From: Hordeum vulgare subsp. vulgare | Taxonomy: Eukaryota; Streptophyta; Magnoliopsida; Poales; Poaceae | Length of the DNA: 64,000 nt | Reading direction: 5' to 3' | NCBI RefSeq assembly: GCF_904849725.1 | Contig: NC_058518.1 | Coordinates: 331,908,581 to 331,972,580, forward strand | Shown here: positions 35,049 to 47,529 of the stretch, in pieces | Numbering within the stretch: position 1 is the first letter of the stretch | Layout of the letters: every line of letters starts with the position of its first letter | Position numbers and translations under genes: made by a program | Notes under the pieces: model-generated | Seen by the model: only the letters and a program-made list of their open reading frames with translations | The model's database searches: none | What the model was told of the DNA's origin: nothing

Positions 35049-38000
35049 TGTAACAGCCCGAGACTGATGCTCCAGGAGATTCCCCTTTTATTCCGTTGTC
35101 GCCGTGTTAATTATTTGTTTGTTGCATTCATCATGTCATCATGCCATTAACTTTTTTGCATCTCAAATAAATAAATTTTATGTACCTTTGGTCCATTTAA
35201 ATTGAGGGAATTCATACTATGATTTCTCGTAATAACATATTCGCCCAATATTTTAGGGAGCTATAATGAATATTCCATCAATTGGAATTAACCATAACAC
35301 ACTTGCAAAATTAACCCCATGCCCAAATTCCTTTTCTAAACATTTATTTCTCTCTTCTCTTTGTTTTTTCCTGTTAATAGATGGTAGGACTAGTATGGAA
35401 GAGAGAGAGGGGCCAATGTTGCAGGCCAGATTGGAAACTCTGGGCCGGCCCATCGCCCTCGCTAACCCTAGTGACAGGGGAGAGCGGTGCCCGATCCCCA
35501 CCTCACTCTCCTCTCGATCTCTCTCCCTCTCATTCTCTGGCCCCGCCGCCACCTAATGAGAGACCGAGGCATGGCCTCGACCCTCGAGCCCTCCCAGCAG
35601 CGCTGCCTTCCTCCCCAAACACCCACACACACCCACGAAGAGAGATGCGAGCGCCCGCCTCCTCCGCGCCTTGGGTGACCGACCCCGTCACCCGAGCCAT
35701 CACTCTCGTCGCCATCCTATGTCGTCAGCCCCGTCTCCTCGCCGTTGCCCCGCCGTCCATCAACGTATCTGGTGCCCCACCACCAGATCTCCCTGTCGCC
35801 GTCCAAGGAGCTTCTTCAGCCGCGCCATGGATGCCCGTCGAAGCTTCTTCGCCAAGCAATGGATCCCGTTGCCTCGCGCCTGTTTTGTGCAGCTCACTCC
35901 TGCAGGTCCCCTGCACTCCATCCCCATGCCCTCAGACCATGCCATCAGCTCTCCCGTGCGCGTCATTCATCCAGGCGAGCACGCCGCGCATGAACCACGT
36001 CCTCAACATCATGCGCCTGGCAGCAGCTCCGCCCTCCTCCGCGTGCTAGCCCGCTTCTCCTCAAGCCCGCCTATAGCCGCCATGGCGTCGCCACGCAGCC
36101 ATGCCCGCCTAGCCATAAAGCTCCGCCACCCACCTCTCTTGCTGCAGCACCGTCGCGCGCATGCTCGCGTTGAACCGCGTCGTTGCATCCTCCATGCTGC
36201 TGCTTAGTTGTCTAGTGCGTAGATCGATAGCAGCAACCTTCGCGCCTCCCCTACTCTTGCCCTTTGACATGGCATCCCACTGCAGCTTCGGACCCTGCCA
36301 CGCCAAGTTGTGGCATGTTGCACTCTGGTGTGTTGTGAGGCTCGAAGCCAGCTTCGGAACAAAGGTGCCAAGGATTCCTTGAGATCGACGACTTTCAGGA
36401 TCGACTTACCTGGACGTCAAGTCATGCAATACCCGAACCGCGAGGACCGACGCTTAGCACCGCTACGGTTGCCATGTACATCAACCGCCCGTGAAGACCC
36501 ATGTACCACTACTTCCACGATGTCCACGCTTTGAGAGGCACTCTTCAAAGGTATACCGCCGAGACGATACCCGTGGATGAATGCGTTGTTGTATGAGAGG
36601 CGATGTTGTCCATTTCGTAGATGCCATGCTAGTTGCACGGTGTCCCTCTTTTGCCGTGTGCCCCCAACACATGGGAACCCAGTAACCGGGATCACCCCAT
36701 CATTCTTGGCATGGCATGCACACGCTCCCAATTGATTGGCATCGGTATCTCATCGAGTTATTGGGACCGAAACGTTGCCCTGTCATCGTTTCCGTTTTGC
36801 CACCATGGTTCCCTTTCTTTCACCATGGCGACACATGCTTCATATCCTTCTTGCTAGTGTTTTCATCAAATTGCATGCATGTTGCATTCATGGCATAATA
36901 CCCTATGTGGCATGTATCTTTTAACCATAGCTCCGCTCAATGTTCTTATGTGTTCACCGACTAGAATGAGGTGTAGAATCACATGCTTCACCTCTTGCCA
37001 TGTTTAAACAACATTTAATATTGTCGTGTACCTAAACGGTAGTGAACTAAATAATTTGTATGTGGATTTTTGTCAATATGCAACTCGTTGCATATTGAGC
37101 TTCACTTAATGTGTAGTGTTGATTGTTGTGAATTGCCATGCCATGTCATGCATAATTGAAATGGAATTGCATCATATCATGCATGTGCCATGGTGAATAT
37201 CGTGTGTTGATTCTTGTTTTCGGTCTGCTTCGTCCCGAGAGAGTTCCATGAGCGTGTCGGAATGTGAGGATCCATTTGACTACGTCTGTTCGCCTGCTTC
37301 ACAGATTCGTTCTTCTTCTAAGCGGGATCTCAGGCAAGATGACCATTTCCCTAAAAACCATTACTATCAATGCCATGCTAGTTGTCTCATTTCTTTCGTT
37401 ATGTCTCGTTGCCTAACGCATGTTAAATGTCAGCCTATCAACATTGCCATGAAACATTCAACCATTGTACAACCTAGCAAACCACTGATTGGCTATCTTA
37501 CCACTTGCTTAACCATGTTAGCGTTGCTAGTTGCAAGTGCAGTTGCTTCCATGTGATAACATGGGTTCCTTGTTATATCACCACATTAATGCTATCTAAA
37601 TTGATGCACCTATATACTTCGTAAAAGGTGGAAGGCTCGACCTTTCTAGCCTGGTGTTTTGTTCCACCTTTGCTGCCTTACTTTCGGTTATCGGTGTTAT
37701 ATTTCATAATATAGCGCTCCTAACACGACCGGGGTTGTTATGGGGACCCCCTTGATAATTCGTTTTAGATTAAGACTGGTCTGACAAGGCCAAACATTGG
37801 TACTACATTTTCCTAATAACCTAATAAAATTGCATAGGGACTTTCCGGACCCCGTGGAAAATTAATCAAATCCCCGACCCAGTGCTCCGCATGAGTGTTG
37901 GTCCAACCTGTCAACCGCCGGTGGCTACCAGGGGCAACTCTGTGATTGGCCTACCGGAAGTTTGGACAATCCGTCGTGTCCTGAGAACGGGATACGCGGC

Positions 38001-38998
38001 TCCTATCAGGATCGTCGACACGCCGCGCGGCCTTGCTAGATTAGTTTTACCTTCGACGAAATATCTTGTGTATCGTGATTCCAGTGATGCTTTGAGCTAT
38101 CTCAAAGTTGAGGTTTTCCACTAAGGAATCCGAGGATATCACGAGTTTCGTGATCGAGGCTTTCTTTGCGGCTTGTGGTAATTTTTGATGGACTAGTTGG
38201 AGCACCCCTTGAGGGTTAAATCTTTCGGAAAGCCACCCGCGGTTATGTGGCAAACTTGGAAACTTTGTTTAACATCCGGTTCTACATAACTTGAAGTAAG
38301 CTTAATTTAAATATGCCAATTGTGTGCGTAACCGTGACTATCTCTTCACGTGAGTTCTGCATCCGGAAGAGGACAAGGTGGGGTTATGTGTGACGTAAGT
38401 AGGTGTTCAGGATCATTCATTTGATCATCATTAATGCACGTTGGTTATGCGTAGATCATACCCCTCTTATTCTTGTACTCATAAGTTAGCCACTCAAATA
38501 AATGCTTAGTCACTTGCTACAGCCTCACCACTTAATCATACCTCACCCATTAAGCTTTGCTAGTCTTGATACCTTTGGAAATGAGATTGCTGAGTCCATG
38601 TGGCTCACAGATTACTACAACAATTGTTGCAAGTACAGGTAAAGAGTTACTTTGACGTGAGCACGATGATTGTTCTATTTGGAGTTTCTTCTTCTTCTTC
38701 TTCATTGATCTAGGATGGGTTCTAGGCCGGCAGCCTGGGATAGTAAGGATGGACGTCATTCTTTTATCATTTGTGTCCGTCTGTAGTCGGACCCTGCTCT
38801 TCTACCTTATGACTGTATATTTCTATATTGATGTGATCTTCATGTAGCTTGTGGCGAGTGTAAGCCAACTCCTTATACTCATCCTTTGAGTACATGTATT
38901 TGTAACGATATCCATTCTTGCGAAACGACGAGATGTGTTTCTATCCCATTGAGGCCCTCGCGCCAAAATAAGGATATGATCACATCTTGGGCGTTACA
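35049..38998 (+). repeat. 3' LTR of LARD E (3950 bp)
   Basis: Opens TGTAACAGCCCGAGACTGAT and ends TTGGGCGTTACA, followed by the GTATA duplication. The preceding GTAGGAGAG is the likely polypurine tract. The C-rich block corresponds to about 35480-36200. Confidence 0.85.
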
Positions 38999-39003
38999 GT
39001 ATA

Positions 39004-39665
39004 CCTGTGTGATCGCTTGAGACGCTCGGTGATGATAGTATGAGTGACATTCGGTTGGAGACTCTCGACATTGTTATCATTGATGTTCGTGTGATTTTTT
39101 GAACCAGTGGAAGCACCATTATTACTCTTGAAAAATTATGAGCATCTTCATCCTGTGAGTATTTGTTTTCTTTCTGTGGCTAGACGATGCATATTTTCTG
39201 GACGTCGTGATTCCACATAACACTGGAAAGAAAACGCATCAATTATTGCAGATTCATGCATCAAAGGAACATCAATCTAATATACCTTGTGATGTGTATC
39301 AATCCGTTTGGGAGTGGCTACATATACAAGGCCTATTGAGTCTGGCAACTGAGAGCATGCAAATTACATCATGATGGGTGCCCTGGAATTAAGATTGGTG
39401 GCGGCGGTGAACAAGATTAGGAAGGATATGAGAAGGAGGGGGTATTACGGTGGCGACGGTCTCGGGTTGTGATGCTTCGTGAAGGAAATGGGTCACCAGA
39501 TCGATCTTGCTCCTAGAAACGAATCGACCGGCTTGCGTGCGAGGTGCAGCATGAAGCCCATCCATATTTTTTCTGACCGATAGCAGACTCCATGGGCCAA
39601 AGCTTACCTACCTAACTTGCCGGGGGCTGAAGTTTGGGGGTCCGGGGCGGTTTCCCCCTGCCCCC
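39004..39665. other. Right part of the hAT-like element
   Basis: About 660 bp following LARD E. No coding domain recognised. It ends in a GC-rich stretch, GGGGGTCCGGGGCGG, then TGCCCCC, against the first base of gypsy G. Confidence 0.45.
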
Positions 39666-40152
39666 TGATAACCCACAAGTATAGGGGATCGCAACAGTTT
39701 TCGAGGGTAGAGTATTCGACCCAAATTTGTTGATTCGACACAAGGGGAAGTGATACGTCTCAAACGTATCTATAATTTTTGATGGTTTCACGATGTTATC
39801 TTGTCAACTTTGGATGTTTTGTTTACCTTTTATATCTTTTTTGGGACTAACTTATTAACTCAGTGCCAAGTGCCAGTTCCTGTTTTTTCTCTGTTTTTGA
39901 CTCTTTTCAGATCTGATTTTGGACCGGAGTCCAAATGGAATAAAATCTCCAAAATGATTTTTTTCCAGAACGGAAGAAGATCAGGAGGCTTGAGGGCCAA
40001 GCAAGTGGGCCCATATGGAGCCCACAAGCCCTGTTGCCGCGGCCAGGGGGGAGGCCGCGACAACCAAGCTTGTGGCCTCCCTGGCGCCCCCTGCCCTAGG
40101 TCTTTGGCCTATATATTCCCTAAAAATCCAGAAAAAATCAGGGCATCCACTA

Positions 40153-42933
40153 CACTACAACAAACACCCCCATATACCAATGCATATGTAGCAACGAATT
40201 ATAGCATGTGTTGTTGTTGGGTTAACCCTCCCACCTCCCCACGAGCCATGACTGTCTCTAACCTCTATCCAGCAAACCACCACCACCACCTCGTCCGCCT
40301 AATATTATGCATCTAAGGATGAAAGAAAAAAATTCTCTTTGCCGCCTCTCTCCCCTCATTCCTCTTCCTGCTCCACCATCGATTCCAGGTCGCTTCGTCG
40401 CTCCCCTGAACTGCTATTCTCGGTTCGGATCCAACCTTTTCTTCTCCTCTAATCAGTCGCCTCTGTGATGTCCTGCGCACCCCTGCCCACGACCCCGCTG
40501 AAATCCTAGTCACCACAGGTCGCCGCATAGCTTTGGCACCTCCGGTTTGTCGGCCCACCACTCCGCGTGTCTGCACGAACGGAGCGGCTATCAGCTCGGG
40601 TTCGATGGTGCTGCGCTGCCTCAGCTACCACGACTCTGACATCGACGGTACAGTAAGGCACTGACCACCTGTTCTCTTACCTTTGCTCATGTTAGGTGTG
40701 GCTTGGCCATCATGCCAACGTTGTTTATTTTCTAGCAATCTCGACGATGATCTATGCTACCTTGATCAATCGCATGATCGATGCATCCATGCCCCCTCCA
40801 CGGTCTGAGTTCTCCTCTGCAATTGTGTCTGCACTAAAATAAGAGGTTCTAAGTACTAAGTATAGGGAATCAGTGTGTACTTTACTAATTTATGTTTGCT
40901 TTTTTGCTAATAACAGCTTGATGACATGGCAAAACAATCACATGTATTCAGTAAGATCTATTTTTGGTTTATATTTTGTAACTTCTTCATTCAGCTTGGT
41001 ACATAGCAGAGGAGTATGTCATTGCGTCCGAGTGATGATATTTCCAAAAATCTAAATGCTGACTTTCACTTCTCATGAATAAAATGTGACTACCTTTTAT
41101 TTTCTATAGTGCGTGCTTCGCATGATGTACTGATGTTATTGATGTCTATTTAGTGGTGAGAAGATTACACAAATTTGGATCTAAGGTCTATTGGATTCTG
41201 CTCGTGAGTGTCATCTTATCTGAACCATATTTTTGGTTTCTAAATAAAGTACTTTTCATATATCACATCGGAAATGAACTAGGGATTCTAGATGATGTTA
41301 AGGCGGCCATTTTCTACTTTTGAGGACAGGTGGGCGAGTAATTAAGATGAGCATTACGTTTTCTTATGCGTGGATGCTTTGCTTCTTTTTTTAGTTTAAC
41401 TCATGGCAGCTAATTGCACATCTTTGAACTTGTTGCATGCATTTCTCTTGATTTTAACTTCGAGAACATCCGACTTCCATAATTCTTTGTAATTCTTTGT
41501 ATTTTTGGACCAGCCATCTACCAATGTCGCCCCATCTGAAGCTGCACAAAAGATGCGCCGCCATATAGATAAGCTTCTGTCACCCCACAATGACGTGTTT
41601 TTCACTGGTTTCGTGAATGTGAAACAAAAATTGAACTTGATGCCACTAAAGTTAAATTAGGTACATCCATCTAGCATAATCAAGCACATCAATTGTCTAA
41701 GAAAAAAATGTACACTTCTATGGAATTTATATTTTTTTTCATCCTGTACCAATGATCAATGTTGTAATAAGATTACTGCACAGTTCATTCAGATTTCAGT
41801 ATATAAGAGACTATAAACATGTTTTTTAGTTTTTTAATAATACATAACATAAAATTTTCAAATAGCTATGATAGAAATAGTTCCCAATACGTGAATCCAC
41901 AAAGGAAGTTTACACTGGTTTGCACTTACTATGATAGAAATGATCTAAATCTTTAAATAACAACGGCTGTGAAAGTATTTAGCGTGTCACACCCATAAAA
42001 ACGTGAAGTTATTTTGATTGTGAAGTTATTTTTATTTAGCAAATCAAACTTACCAGAATATGCAATGTGCAAGACTGGATGTGAGGCGAACAACATGCTC
42101 ATCTACTTCTATGTAATGCAACCAACCTAGATCAGCAACCATTCTAATGCTACATTAGAAAAATATGATTTGTTGATACGACCACTCAAAATGTCAAAAG
42201 TAATTGTCATGCAACTACATTATGAGGCCTTCAGTCTTTCTATGTGCCCCCTCTATTCAATTGTATTGCTCTGTTGGCCACATTTTTTCTTTCTCTAATG
42301 GTACGTTACTCATGTCAGTTTTATTTTTGATGTAGATTACCAAGATAAATAGAGGATGCATGTCTAAGTTTTTTATGGCAAGGCGGAGGGTGGGACTACT
42401 ATCAAGATAGTTTTATGTTATTTTTTTAGAATACCATCTTCTTGGTCAGTGTATAGAAAATGATGTGATGTCATTTTTAGGGTCAACATAAAGAAAATCA
42501 TGTGTTTACTCTTTGGATTTTGTTCTATGTAATGCACCAATCAAATTCAATATATGGGGTCTTCCAATTTACTGATTTGTCACTCCTGTGCACCCTCAGT
42601 ATTAACCCAATAATTCTTGTTGGCAATATATAAAATACCGGTAATTGTTCATGCTATGCATTAATGCTTGCACCAATAGGTTTATGTCCATTCCAAACTA
42701 GGTATGTGCAAGCACCAATGCATATGAAGTGTTGTTGTCTTGTCAATATATGTGTTGCTACCTTGCAACACTATTCACGTTGTTTACCAACGCAATTAGA
42801 TGTGTTGTTGTAGGCCCTTGCAACGTCACCAACGGCAACGCATATACATCCGTTGGTGTTGCTCTCAGCAACGATTATATGGACATTCCACAACGCATCG
42901 ATGCGTTGCTGAAGGGGGGTTCTTGTTGTAGTG
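40153..42933. mobile_element. CACTA (En/Spm-type) transposon, 2.8 kb, non-autonomous
   Basis: The ends are CACTACAACAA and its inverse TTGTTGTAGTG, an 11-bp terminal inverted repeat. The flanking LTR sequence, compared with D1, shows a three-base duplication CGA on the right and CTA (one change) on the left. Subterminal repeats based on GCAACG/CGTTGC are dense in the last 280 bp (for example 42770-42915), as in CACTA elements. No transposase frame is found. The interior has GC-rich exon-like blocks at 40330-40660 and 41514-41660. Confidence 0.85.
41514..41660 (+). pseudogene. Exon-like segment inside the CACTA element
   Basis: A 48-codon open stretch beginning PSTNVAPSEAAQKMRRH and ending before TAG 41658-41660, directly after a good splice acceptor (T-rich tract then GGACCAG, 41495-41513). 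Its composition is protein-like compared with the AT-rich surroundings. It may be a captured piece of a host gene. An upstream block (40330-40650) includes ATG at 40605 (MVLRCLSYHDSDIDG) before a donor-like ACAGTAAGG. No family recognised. Confidence 0.35.
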
Positions 42934-44096
42934 CGAAAACACTTTTCTGCCGCCGCAAGCTTCCGTTTCCGCGAGATCTCATCTGGAGACCCTTCCCGGT
43001 GCTCTGTCGGAGGGGACTTTGGAGTTGGAGGGCTTCTTCATCAACATCATCGCCCCTCCAATGACTCGTGAGTAGTTCACTTCAGACCTAGGGGTTCGTA
43101 GTTAGTAGCTAGATGACTTCTTCTCTCTCTTGGATCTTCAATACAAAGTTCTCCATGATCTTCACGGAGATCTATCCGATGTAATCTTCTTTGGCGGTGT
43201 GTTTGTCAAGATCCGATGAATTGTGGATTTGTGATCAGATTATCTATAATTTATATTTGAGTCTTTGCTGATTTCTAATATGCATGATTTGATATCCTTG
43301 TAAGTCTCTCCGAGTCTTGGGTTTTGTTTGGCCAACTAGATCTATGATTCTTACAATGGGAGAAGTGCTTGGTTTTGGGTTCTTACCGTGTGGTGACCTT
43401 TCCCAGTGACAGTAGGGGTTGCAAGGCACACATCGTGTAGTTGCCATCAAGGGTAACAAGGTGGGCTTTCTCGTAGATATGAGATTGTCCATCTACATCG
43501 TGTCATCTTGCTTAAGGCGTTACTCTGTTCTTTTGGACTTAATACACTAGATGCATGCTGGACATCGGTCGACGTGTGGAGTAATAGTAGTATATGCAGA
43601 AAGTATCGGTCTACTTGTTTTGGACGTGATGCCTATAGATATAATCATTGCCATAGATAACGTCACGACTTTTTGCGGTTCTATCAATTGCTCGACAGTA
43701 ATTTGTTCACCCACCGTCTACTTGCTTTCATGAGAGAAGCCACTAGTGAACACTACGGCCCCCGGGTCTATTGACACCTATCGTTTACACCTCCGCTTTT
43801 ACTTTGCTTTGTTACTTTGTTGCTTTCAGTTCTCACTTGGCAAACAATCTATAAGGGATTGACAACCCCTTCATAGCGTTGGGTGCAGGTTCTTTGTGTT
43901 TGTGCAGGTACTTGTGATACTCCTTCACTGATCGATACCTTGGTTCTCAAAACTGAGGGAAATACTTACCACCGCTGCGCTACATCACCCTTTCCACTTC
44001 GAGGGAACACCAACTCAAGGCTCCAAGGCCACGGGGAAATCCTTTGCATATTTTCCTAGGAAGTCCCTAAAGGCTTAGCCGTAGCAGAAGGATTCC

Positions 44097-44165
44097 TGGT
44101 GCCATTGCTGAGGAGAATCAAGACAAGAAGAGTCTCCCGTCACCATGTGTTTTTGGCGCCGTTGG
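44097..44165 (+). other. Two primer-binding-site relics inside LTR F
   Basis: TGGTGCCATTGCTGAGGA (44097-44114) differs from the tRNA-Asp site TGGCGCCGTTGCCGGGGA only by four transitions, all at CpG positions. A second partial site, TGGCGCCGTTGG, lies at 44154-44165. Both are inside the LTR, whose end at 44187 is fixed by the GGAAG duplication. Confidence 0.75.
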
Positions 44166-45578
44166 AAGGTCTTTTGTTGCATCAGCAGGAAGCAAAAGAA
44201 TATTCTCGAGTATTAGCAGTTGAGTTCTCAATTCAACCACACCTGAAAAACTTAGTATTTGCAGCAAAGTATGAGTAGCAAAGTAGTGAGATAGCAACAG
44301 TAGCAACGATAACAGTAGCAGTGATAGCAGTAGCAGTAACAGTAGCAGTGGTGATAGAAGTAGTAGCAACAGTAGCAGTACTGACAACAGTAGCAGCAAC
44401 AGTAGCAGTAGTGACAGCAGTAGCGACAAAGTAACGTATGAAGGACCAGTAGGAAAAGACTCGTAGGCATTGGATCGGTGATGGATAATTATGCCGGATG
44501 ACATTCATCATGCAACAGTTATAACATGGGGAGATATGTAACTAGCTCCAGTTCGTCAATGTAATGTAGGCATGTAGTCCGTATGTAGTCATACGTGCTT
44601 AGGGAAAAGAACTTGCATGACATCTATTGTCCATCCCTCCCGTGGCAGCGGGGTCCTAATGAAAACTACAGGATATTAAGGTTCTCCTTTTAATAGAGAA
44701 CCGGAACAAAGCATTAGCACTTAGTGAATACATGAACTCCTCATACTATGGTCATCTCTGGGAGTGGTTCCGGCTATTGTCACTCCGGGGTTGCCAGGTC
44801 AGAACACATAGTAGGTGACTACAACTTGCAAGATAGGATCAAGAACTCACATATATTGACAAGAACATAATAGGTTCAGATCTGAAATCATGGCACTCGG
44901 GCCCTAGTGACAAGCATTAAGCATGGCAAAGTAGTAGCAACATCAATCTCAGAACATAGTGGATACTAGGGATCAATCCCCATCAAAACTAACTCGATTA
45001 CATGATAGATCTCATCCAACCCATCACCGTCGAGCAAGCCTATGATGAGATTACTCACGAACAGTGAAGAGTATCATGGAATTGGCGATGAAGGAAGGTT
45101 GGTGATGATGATGGCGACGATCTCCCCTCTCCGGAGCCGATAACGGACTCCAGATCTGCCCTCCAGAGGAAGAATAGGTGGTGGGGGCGCCTCCGTATCA
45201 TAAAACGCGATGAACTCTTCCCCTTGATTTTTTTCGGACGAAAGGGACTAAATAGAGCTGGAGTTGGAGGCGGCGGAGCCCTGAGGGCCCCACAAGACTG
45301 CTAGGCGCGGCCAGGGGGGCCCGCGCCTGGTGGTCTTGTGGGCTCCTCGCTCCACTCCTTCGGTTGTTTCTTGCGCCAGTATTTTTTATATATTCCACAA
45401 AAAATCCTCGTAAATTTCCAGGTCATTCCGAGAACTTTTATTTCTATGCAAAAACAACGCCATGGCAATTCTGCTGAAAACAGCATTAGTCCGGGTTAGT
45501 TCCATTCAAATCATGCAAATCAGAGTCCAAAACAAGGGCAAAAGAGTTTCGAAAAGTAGATACGATGGAGACGAATCA

Positions 45579-47529
45579 ACTCCCCCAAGCTTAAAGCCTT
45601 GCTTGTCCTCAAGCAATTCAGTTGACAAACTGAAAGAGACAAAAGAAAAACTTTTACAAACTCTGTTTGATCTTGTTGTTGCAATTATGTCTAACTCATA
45701 TTCAGATTTTCAGCAAGATCATAAGCTAACCACATAAGCAATGACATTTAGGTCTCAAGAGGAACTCATATCAATGGCATAATCAACTAGCGAGCAATAA
45801 TAATAAGTTTCAAACGTCAACACTTCAATCAAAACAATCATGAAGCGATATGAACAGATGGTATCTCGCTAGCTCTTTCTGAGATCGCAAAACATAAATG
45901 CAGAGCACCTTCAAAGACCAAGGGCTGACTGAACATTGTAATTCATGGCAAAGAAGATCCAGTCACAGTCATACTCAATAACAATTAAAAGCAAAGCATA
46001 AAAATGATGGAGGTGCTCTCTAATTGGTGCTTTTATAAGAAGAGGATGACTCAACAGAAACAGAAATAGATAGGCCCTTCACAGAGGGAACCATTAATTT
46101 GCAGAGGTGCCAGAGCTCAAGCTTTGAAGACAGAGATAAATAATTTCGGGTGGCATGCTTTCATTGTCAATGCAATGACCAAGAGTTTTCACCATCTTCC
46201 ATGTTACACATGCTATATGCGGTTCCCAAACAGAAAAGTAAAGTTTTGACTCCCCCACAACCGATCAATCACACTCCACGACTAGCCGAATACTCGGGTG
46301 CCGTCCATACCAACAACAATCCATCTGGATTTTGTTTGCAATTATCTTTTCGATTTGAGCATGGAACTGGGCATTCCAATCACCGGGCACTTTCTCGTGA
46401 ATGATAGTGAATAAACACATATCGAGGATAACACGCCTAGCATGGAAGATACTGATCACCCCTTGTCACCACATGAGCGGTTCGGGCATGCAAAACAGAT
46501 TATTTCTTGAAGGTTTACAGAGTGGCACGTGCAAATTTACTTGGAACAACAAGTAGATACCACATATAGGTAGGTATGGTGGACTCATATGGAACAACTT
46601 TGGGTTTTGGAAGTGGATGCACAAGCAGTATTCCCGCTTAGTACAAGTGAAGGCTAGCAAAAGACTGGGAAGCGACCAACTAGAGAGCGACAACAGTTAT
46701 CGATATGCATTGAGATTAACCAACATTGAGTGCAAGCATGAGTAGGACATAAATCACCATGATCATGAATATCATAGAGGCTATGTTGATTTTGTTTCAA
46801 CTACATGCATGAACATGTGCCAAGTCAAGCTACTTGAATCATTCAAAGGAGGATACCATCCTATCATACTACATCATAATCATCTCAAAATTCATGTTGG
46901 CATCCAAAACAAACCATTATAAGCTCCTAGCTAATTAAGCATGGCATCAGATACTATGATCTCTACGTTGTCATTGCAAACATGTTTCTCTCACAACAAA
47001 GCTGAATCAGGAATGATGAGCTAGTCATATTTACAAAAACAAAATAGATCAAGTTCATACCATCTCTTCCAGGCTCAGTCACTTCATCATATATCGTCAT
47101 TATTGTCTTTCACTTGCATGACCGAATGATATGAACAATAATAAGAGTGTTCGTGCATTGGACTACGCTCGAATCTACAAGCAAGCACAAAGGAGAAGAC
47201 AAAGTAATATGGCTCTTTGACAGATAAACAGATATGCATGGGAGAGCCACTAAACATTGTAACCATGGTCTTCTACCTTGACCCAAAGAAAAAGAAAACT
47301 ATTTACACGGGAAAGCTCCCAACAAGCAAAAGAAGAACGAGACATCTTTTTGGGTTTTCTCAAACTAGACAAACACACGAGAAGAAAACGAGAAAAAGAA
47401 AATAAACTAGCATGGATGATACAGTGGCAAGGTGTGAACACCGACTAACAAAGTGAAAGCGTGAGCATGAATATAAAGTCGGTGAGAAACACGTATTCCC
47501 CCAAGCTTAGGCTTTTGGCCTAAGTTGGT
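45579..47529 (-). other. 3' non-coding region and polypurine tract of gypsy G
   Basis: About 1.95 kb, collinear with 17380-19322 of C in reverse complement. The polypurine tract appears on the plus strand as ACTCCCCCAAGCTT (45579-45592). No credible gene. Confidence 0.6.

Larger units (their letters stand above)
27506..38998 (+). mobile_element. LARD E, Sukkula-like, complete, TSD GTATA
   Basis: An 11.5-kb element: LTR 27506-31478, tRNA-Met primer-binding site, 3.57-kb non-coding core, LTR 35049-38998. GTATA flanks it (27501-27505 and 38999-39003). LTRs of about 4 kb and a core of about 3.5 kb without gag or pol match the large retrotransposon derivatives described from barley (Sukkula). The LTR end, ATCGCATCTTGGGCGTTACA, differs by few bases from the Sukkula LTR end I remember. 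It must be mobilised in trans. By eye the LTRs differ by about 8% in their first 300 bp, making E older than H. Confidence 0.85.
26965..39665. mobile_element. hAT-like non-autonomous DNA transposon, split by LARD E, right end cut by gypsy G
   Basis: The left end CAGGGCCGGTCCTGACATTT is a terminus typical of hAT elements in grasses, preceded by GTGACAAC (26957-26964) as a possible 8-bp duplication. Near the right limit, GTCCGGGGCGGTTTCCCC (39640-39657) resembles the stretch that normally precedes the other hAT terminus; the last bases would lie beyond G, outside the window. Without E the element is about 1.2 kb. No transposase is recognised. The open frame at 27060-27359 is not supported by any motif. 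Confidence 0.5.
39751..44187 (+). mobile_element. Solo LTR F (gypsy), TSD GGAAG, containing a CACTA transposon
   Basis: Opens TGATACGTCTCAAACGTATC and ends TTTTGTTGCATCAGCA, flanked by GGAAG (39746-39750 and 44188-44192). Without the CACTA insertion it is about 1.65 kb, close to D1, with which it shares interior and end sequence. It has a GC-rich inverted repeat (40018-40080) and a TATA box CTATATATT (40109-40117). No internal region, so a solo LTR. Its 3' end holds two primer-binding-site relics. Confidence 0.88.
39666..45578 (-). repeat. 3' LTR of gypsy G, split by solo LTR F
   Basis: On the minus strand it opens at 45578 with TGATTCGTCTCCATCGTATC (the family has TGATACG) and closes at 39666 with ATACTTGTGGGTTATCA. 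Without F and its GGAAG duplicate it is about 1.47 kb. It carries the family's trinucleotide tract (44275-44425) and GC-rich inverted repeat (about 45285-45345). It ends at the point where C's LTR reads GGGCCATTGCA, about 33 bp shorter than C. Confidence 0.82.

Noticed and set aside
44290..44440. Regular spaced repeats suggestive of an array
   Set aside because: Imperfect trinucleotide repeat of the gypsy LTR, without spacer-repeat structure; not a CRISPR.
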